Both the position numbers and the translations under genes were made by a program. DNA of 18,976 bases. It comes from Bacillota bacterium (GTDB lineage Bacteria > Bacillota > Clostridia > Oscillospirales > Ruminococcaceae). The stretch is taken from NCBI GenBank assembly GCA_023439605.1, contig JAEXNS010000006.1:1-18976 (forward strand), read 5' to 3'. Shown piece after piece: positions 14,069-18,976 of the stretch. Below the pieces are notes generated by a model, which ran no database searches, had not been told where the DNA came from, and saw only the letters and a program-made list of their open reading frames with translations. Positions within the stretch are counted from its first letter, which is position 1, and each line of letters starts with the position of its first letter.

Positions 14069-15679
14069 TTATATTTTAACTTTAAATACAGATGTAAAGC
14101 CATTTCCCTTGCTTGTATTAAATTCATAACTAGCACTTAACCTATTCATTCTATTTATAATACCCTGTAATCCGTTTCCATATTTTACTTCTTCGCATCC
14201 TATTCCATTGTCAAAAACATACATTTCTATGCTGTCGTTTGAAAATCTAATAATAATATTTATTCTAGTAGCATTTGCATATCTAAGTGAATTTGTAATC
14301 AACTCTCTGCAAGTATCATAAAAATCCTCACTATATTTTATATAATTATCATTATCCTCACCCTGTATTAAAAATTCAATATCTATTGACTTAATGCTAT
14401 TTACTAGTGATTTAATTTTTTCACTTAAAAGAATTTCATTTGCTTTTTCTTTAAGATTGTTTATTGATTTTCTAAGCTGGGACAGACCCTCACTTGCCAA
14501 TGTTTCTGATTGTCTTATGTATTCCTCAATATTTTCATTTTTATTAATTTTAATTTTTGATATTTTCGCTAACGAATTTATCATTGTGAGTGTATGTCCA
14601 ACGGTATCATGAACTTCTTGTGCTATACGGTTTCTTTCTGTTTCTATGGCTAGAACTTGTTTTGTATGAGCAAGTTCTTTATTTTTATCTATTAACTCAT
14701 AATATTTACTTACATCCGAAATAATTACAGTAATAGCCATAACTCTGCTTTTATTGTCTAAATGGCTATAGCAACTAACTGATACTTTTTTATCTCCATT
14801 AAAAATTTCTTTATTTATAAATAATTTTTCATTTTCTTTACTTTTTGACAATATAAATCTTTCTATTTCATCATATATATCTTTAATATAATTTTTAAAC
14901 TCATCATTCAAGTACTTCATTGCAGACTCATTTTTGTATGTTATTTGTCCTTTTTTATTTAAAACTATTATTCCTTCAGATATGTTTTCTACTATTTTTT
15001 CAAATGCAATTGAATTAATATTTAAAAATCCATATTTATAAGTAGATAGTAATACCAAAATGCTAGATAAACCAAAAGCCAATGAGGTTATGTCGTATTG
15101 AATATTAAAAATATTTAATATATAAATAAAATTAAATACTAAAGGGGTAATTACAGCTAAAGCTAGTAAAAAAATTTCTTCCTTTGTCTGATTCTTTTGT
15201 TTGTAATGATTTATGTAAATATTACTTATACCCAATAAAGCACATAAATATGTAAAAATCATATTAAAATAAAAAATGGGTCCATGTACAACACCATCGA
15301 TTCCAAAATCTTTATAATAAAAAAAGTGAAATCTATTTGTTGCCATAGAAATATAGTTAAACAAAGCCAATAAAAGTAAAATAAGCATTTTAATTTTATT
15401 TAATGGTTTATTGATGTAATAATAAGAAAAAATAATCAAAAAAGCTCCTATAAAACAAACACCTATATTACCTATTAAGTATGAAATATAAGTTTGCCTT
15501 TCTGTAACTGATTCCATATGAAGTATTTGTGCAAGAGACCATAGTATTATCAAAATTTGACAAGCAACAAATGAATATGTTATTTTATTTTTATTTCCTC
15601 TTAAAAATAACCAACCTATACTTATGCCCATAGTAATGATAGAAAACACATATATTACTGAAAATATAATTCTAATCAT
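14069..15679 (-). CDS. Sensor histidine kinase, 7TM-PAS-HisKA_3-HATPase
   Basis: 536 residues, membrane-bound. Seven hydrophobic segments fill residues 4-218, matching the histidine kinase N-terminal 7TM sensor type. A PAS-like domain follows at about 225-330 (ISEGIIVLNKKGQITYKNE). The dimerisation/phosphoacceptor region is HisKA_3-like, with His357 in RNRIAQEVHDTVGHT. The ATPase domain shows an N box near 460 (ELITNSLRYANA), DNGIG near 490 and GNGLQGI near 502. This is the NarX/DesK class, which pairs with NarL-type regulators such as the one encoded next. The ribosome binding site is weak (AAAGATG), and a strong hairpin lies upstream. The stimulus is unknown; the intramembrane sensor and the polytopic neighbour suggest a membrane or envelope signal. 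Confidence 0.94.
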   Translation of the reverse strand: MIRIIFSVIYVFSIITMGISIGWLFLRGNKNKITYSFVACQILIILWSLAQILHMESVTERQTYISYLIGNIGVCFIGAFLIIFSYYYINKPLNKIKMLILLLLALFNYISMATNRFHFFYYKDFGIDGVVHGPIFYFNMIFTYLCALLGISNIYINHYKQKNQTKEEIFLLALAVITPLVFNFIYILNIFNIQYDITSLAFGLSSILVLLSTYKYGFLNINSIAFEKIVENISEGIIVLNKKGQITYKNESAMKYLNDEFKNYIKDIYDEIERFILSKSKENEKLFINKEIFNGDKKVSVSCYSHLDNKSRVMAITVIISDVSKYYELIDKNKELAHTKQVLAIETERNRIAQEVHDTVGHTLTMINSLAKISKIKINKNENIEEYIRQSETLASEGLSQLRKSINNLKEKANEILLSEKIKSLVNSIKSIDIEFLIQGEDNDNYIKYSEDFYDTCRELITNSLRYANATRINIIIRFSNDSIEMYVFDNGIGCEEVKYGNGLQGIINRMNRLSASYEFNTSKGNGFTSVFKVKI

Positions 15680-15722
15680 TTTAACACATCTTTCTTTTTG
15701 TAATTTTTCAAATTATAAACCT

Positions 15723-15749
15723 ATATGCGGTCGTTTTGCGACCGCATAT
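15723..15749 (-). other. Hairpin between the large membrane protein and kinase genes
   Basis: A perfect 11-bp GC-rich stem, ATATGCGGTCG (15723-15733)/CGACCGCATAT (15739-15749), with a 5-nt loop. No T run follows on either strand, so it is not a classical terminator. It may be an attenuator, an RNA processing site or a stability element that sets the ratio of the upstream and downstream products. Confidence 0.65.
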
Positions 15750-15761
15750 ATTATAACTATT

Positions 15762-18700
15762 TTACCATTTCCAATCCATAAACATTATTTCTGCTTTATA
15801 CTTTATATCCCTGCTTTTACTTTTTACAAATTCATTTGCTGATGCAACAAATATCAAAATAATGCCAACAATCAAAAGATATATCCACCAGCTTATTGAT
15901 AACCAGAAATTTCTACTCATATACAATGTTATAAACAAAAGCATGATAGAAGATAGTAGCAACCATTTTTTCCTTTTAATAATTAAAGACGTAAATAAGA
16001 TAAACAATAAAGTTAGGCATAGGATAATTGTGTTTGATAAACTATTTTCAAATATTGCAGATATAAGTAAAATGAAATTTACAATTGAAGTTACAATAAA
16101 ATTAATTTTTTGACATATTTCTAATTCCTCTTTCCATATAAATCTTAAGCAAAAAGTTAATACAACTATAGGAAGTAAATTCATTTCCAATGAAATAAGT
16201 GACGTAAATTCTATAAAAGGTTGTGTCCAGTAAGCTAAACATAACGACAAAACTGACATAGTAATCAATACTTTATCTATATCACTATTGTTTTTTCTAT
16301 AATAACTCATAATATAAAAAGCAATCATAATAAAAGAAATCATTACTGAATATTTATTTACTGTTAAAAACATATGTATAATTGGAATAAAGGCTAAAAT
16401 CGCAACAAAATTAATCTGAATATTTCTGTTATTTTCTGTTTCTAATTTTCTATTATTTATTTTTCTCCCCAAAAAAATCATTAATGTAAAAGTAACTACA
16501 ATATATATTTCTATATAATTACTAAATTCTTTGCTGTATTCGGTTATAATTCTAGGTATTACAAAATATAAAGAAACCGGTGTTGTAAATGCCATTATAT
16601 TAATTTCACAATTATTTGACACAAAGTAAGTCAATATTATAAATGTTAAAATAAAAATGTATTTTAACAAATTTAGATTATCTATGATAGGATCAAATAC
16701 CATTAGAGAAAATCCTAAAGAACAAATAGATAGTATAATTGAAGATGAAAATACCATTATCTCATTAAAGTAACTATTAATTTTCTTGGATACTAGAACT
16801 TTATAAATAACGTATTCTAATACTGCTATCAATGCATTACAAAAAATAAATTCAAAAAACCCGTCTATATTTAACCAATCAAATAAAATCATTATTGAAA
16901 TTGATATATAAAATAAAGCAACAATATAATATATTTGAGAGGCCAACTTTTCCTTTTTCTTCGCATTTATAATTACATTTAAAACTAATAACGCTAAACT
17001 TAAGAAGATAAAAGGATACCTATAACCATTATACACTATATTACCTAAAATGCCTAGCACCAAAACTGTAAAATCGACTAGCAATTTAATACAAAATAAA
17101 TCTTTATATTTTTTATTTTTAAAATATAAACCTAAAAATATACTTGCAATGAAATAAATACACATAATAACAAATGAAACAAATGCCATTATTTCAAACT
17201 TGTTATGTTGATCAGAAACTAAATCTGATATTCCATTTACTAAATGATAAAGCAATAGTATATGAGAAAATACTCCGAAAAAACTTTTGTATTTATAAGT
17301 TATAAATATGACACTCAAATATAGTGCTATAACTGAAACTAAATTTGATATATTCCATACAAATTGACGTTCTGATGTGGTTATAAACATAAAAATGATA
17401 GTTATAAACGTTAATAGTTGAATGATAAAATTTGAAACCTTTATAAAAGCTTCATTTGCAATTTGCAATTCTTTTAGAATTAATGCAATAAAAGTAATTA
17501 CTATAAATATAAGTGTTATATTTTCCAACTCATATTCAAACATATATTTCAAAATTGAAATAAAAAATAAAATACAAAATCCTACTGTGCTTAATTTGTG
17601 ACTAATAAATACTTTTGTACTACATACATATAAAATGCCATATAATGCGATAGTTGTATATCCAATCCAGTCATTTGTTAAAATAATTGAAAATAAACTT
17701 ACCACAATAGCGTTAAAAACTAAAAATGATTGAAAATAATTATCTATATTACAAAACCATTTTGATAAAAATTCAATTATTTTATCCTTAAATAAAACTG
17801 ATAATAATACTAAAATAAAAAGTATCGCTGAGGTTATATTAAAATCATAAGTTATTAAATGAATAAGATTGATTATTCCAAAGGATATACTTCCCATGAG
17901 TATATGATTTAATATTTTTATGCTGTATTTTTTTATTCCTATATAGTCCGAGATTCCTAACCCTAATGAAGCTATAAAAAATACGAATGAAATACTATTC
18001 TTGTTAAATGAAAAAAAACCACCAAGCAATTCAAATGCTGCTACGGAAAGTATACTTATGGGGACAAACGCACTACCTAATAAATAAAATGCTACGGCTG
18101 TATTTCTCAATTTAAATTTACTGTCTGATACAATGCTTGCAATAAAAAACAATGCACTTACTGAAAGAAGAACCATAATTCTTGCTCCATTGCCTAAGCT
18201 ACCCCATGTCGACGTTGTAAATATTATACCTGCCAAAATAATAAATATAGTTCCCATAACTAAAACTAATTTTATTACATTTTCATTTCCACGTTCATTT
18301 TTAACATTTTCTTTTTCCACTTTATTTTTTTCTATATAACTTTGTTCTACATACATTTTTCTATAATCGTCATTTTTACTTTCAGTCTTTATATTTTCTT
18401 TTGAAAGTTGACTCTCTATTTCTATTGCGTTGCTATTTTTGTTTTCTTTTTCTTTATTTTTAATCTTTTGTTCTTCATAGTATTTTATTAGTTCTTCTTT
18501 ATTTACAGACATTTTTTCTATATCATATTCTGTAAAATGTTCTTTTTCTTCTTTTAAATTTTCTTCTGCTTTATCTTCATAATAATTTAATTTTTGTTCT
18601 TTGCTCCTTTCGTAATCATAAATTTCATATTCTCTTATTTTTTGAGTTAGCCGTTCTTTTTCTTCTCTTAATTTGGATAATTTGCTTGAACTAACTATAA

Positions 18701-18764
18701 CAATTGGTATAAATGCTAAAGGTGATATAACCCAAGTTATAATTAAAATAGCCAATATAATCAT
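15762..18764 (-). CDS. Large polytopic membrane protein, SCO7613/DUF2157-like
   Basis: 1000 residues. An N-terminal membrane helix (about 2-25) is followed by a long charged, probably coiled-coil stretch (about 28-160, rich in Lys and Glu). Some two dozen membrane helices then run to the C-terminus. The segment at about 165-250 (VLVMGTIFIILAGIIFTTSTW, then FKLRNTAVAFYLLGSAFVPISIL) resembles the start of the multi-helix domain in SCO7613-type/DUF2157-like proteins; this is recognition by eye. AAAGGAGG lies upstream of the ATG at 18764. The gene probably heads an operon with the kinase and regulator genes, with an 82-nt gap holding a hairpin. No catalytic motif was seen. A role as a sensor partner, transporter or envelope enzyme is possible but unproven. 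Confidence 0.85.
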   Translation of the reverse strand: MIILAILIITWVISPLAFIPIVIVSSSKLSKLREEKERLTQKIREYEIYDYERSKEQKLNYYEDKAEENLKEEKEHFTEYDIEKMSVNKEELIKYYEEQKIKNKEKENKNSNAIEIESQLSKENIKTESKNDDYRKMYVEQSYIEKNKVEKENVKNERGNENVIKLVLVMGTIFIILAGIIFTTSTWGSLGNGARIMVLLSVSALFFIASIVSDSKFKLRNTAVAFYLLGSAFVPISILSVAAFELLGGFFSFNKNSISFVFFIASLGLGISDYIGIKKYSIKILNHILMGSISFGIINLIHLITYDFNITSAILFILVLLSVLFKDKIIEFLSKWFCNIDNYFQSFLVFNAIVVSLFSIILTNDWIGYTTIALYGILYVCSTKVFISHKLSTVGFCILFFISILKYMFEYELENITLIFIVITFIALILKELQIANEAFIKVSNFIIQLLTFITIIFMFITTSERQFVWNISNLVSVIALYLSVIFITYKYKSFFGVFSHILLLYHLVNGISDLVSDQHNKFEIMAFVSFVIMCIYFIASIFLGLYFKNKKYKDLFCIKLLVDFTVLVLGILGNIVYNGYRYPFIFLSLALLVLNVIINAKKKEKLASQIYYIVALFYISISIMILFDWLNIDGFFEFIFCNALIAVLEYVIYKVLVSKKINSYFNEIMVFSSSIILSICSLGFSLMVFDPIIDNLNLLKYIFILTFIILTYFVSNNCEINIMAFTTPVSLYFVIPRIITEYSKEFSNYIEIYIVVTFTLMIFLGRKINNRKLETENNRNIQINFVAILAFIPIIHMFLTVNKYSVMISFIMIAFYIMSYYRKNNSDIDKVLITMSVLSLCLAYWTQPFIEFTSLISLEMNLLPIVVLTFCLRFIWKEELEICQKINFIVTSIVNFILLISAIFENSLSNTIILCLTLLFILFTSLIIKRKKWLLLSSIMLLFITLYMSRNFWLSISWWIYLLIVGIILIFVASANEFVKSKSRDIKYKAEIMFMDWKW

Positions 18765-18796
18765 ATAAACCCCCTCCTTTCTCTTTCCTTATATAT

Positions 18797-18825
18797 ATTG
18801 TAGCAGATATTTTTTAGACAGTAAA
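18797..18825 (-). promoter_or_regulatory. Promoter of the membrane protein/two-component operon
   Basis: On the minus strand, TTTACT (18820-18825), 17 nt, then TGC plus TACAAT (18797-18802), an extended -10. It lies 32 nt upstream of the ATG and inside the narrow gap between the gene and the intron end, so the intron insertion has left it intact. Confidence 0.7.
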
Positions 18826-18855
18826 TATGACATTTGTCACGTTTTTGATAAAAAA

Positions 18856-18976
18856 ATCGAGTAGGAGGGAAAATTAAATAATTCCCCCGACCTCTCACAC
18901 CACCGTGCATACGGTTCCGTACACGGCGGTTCCTTAGTTTTCACGAACTTTCAAGAAATAGCCTGTTAGGGTTAAA
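18856..18976 (-). mobile_element. Group IIC intron, 3' end (domains V and VI)
   Basis: On the minus strand, domain V is a 32-nt hairpin at 18899-18930. It has a 9-bp lower helix, a 2-nt bulge (TG) on the 3' side, a 4-bp upper helix and a 4-nt loop. It carries CGC in the place of the catalytic triad, as in group IIC introns such as that of Oceanobacillus. Domain VI follows (GGGGGAATT pairing with AATTTTCCC), with an A 7 nt from the 3' end as the likely branch point. The intron ends TACTCGAT at 18856, and the 3' exon begins with a run of T. Group IIC introns insert after the stem of a transcription terminator, so the T run may be the tail of a terminator beyond the window. The reverse transcriptase gene would lie off the right edge; 18931-18976 shows no ORF that can be assigned. 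Confidence 0.85.

Overview
The window comes from a very AT-rich Firmicute. The best guess is an anaerobic gut-type Clostridia member, perhaps near Oscillospiraceae/Ruminococcaceae. The guess rests on AT-rich codon use, strong AGGAGG-type ribosome binding sites, a Ser/Glu/Asp-rich lipoprotein linker, an E. coli-type IlvD that lacks the first cysteine of [2Fe-2S] enzymes, and a group IIC intron. No rRNA, tRNA or CRISPR array was seen.

Layout. At 1-1106 (minus) is the N-terminal part of a membrane-anchored LysM + G5 cell-wall protein whose M23-like peptidase domain is cut by the window edge. At 1107-1659 is a long intergenic stretch with a mosaic of hairpins, followed by a clear promoter. At 1660-5265 (plus) is an apparent operon of manA (mannose-6-phosphate isomerase), a ROK glucokinase and ilvD (dihydroxy-acid dehydratase). 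A palindromic repeat (copy A) and a bidirectional terminator follow. At 5476-7536 (minus) is an unrecognised 686-residue, Asn/Gln-rich protein with a probable N-terminal zinc-binding module.

At 7756-12349 (minus) are a LacI-family regulator and a CUT1-type sugar ABC importer: lipoprotein binding protein, MalF-like permease and MalG-like permease. There is no ATPase, so a shared MsmX-type ATPase is probably used. A small DUF2185-like gene lies on the plus strand at 12681-12998, facing away from lacI. At 13262-18764 (minus) are a roughly 1000-residue polytopic membrane protein, a 7TM sensor histidine kinase and a NarL-type response regulator. They probably form one transcription unit. Copy B of the palindromic repeat sits between the kinase and regulator genes. 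The right edge (18856-18976, minus) is the 3' end of a group IIC intron (domains V and VI), inserted just upstream of the membrane-protein operon.

Functionally, the importer, glucokinase and ManA fit uptake and entry of hexoses into glycolysis, with LacI as a likely local regulator. The large membrane protein and two-component system form a separate signalling module of unknown stimulus. The least explained items are the two-copy structured element (5302-5409 and 13911-14033), the 686-residue protein, and the pairing of the giant membrane protein with the two-component system.
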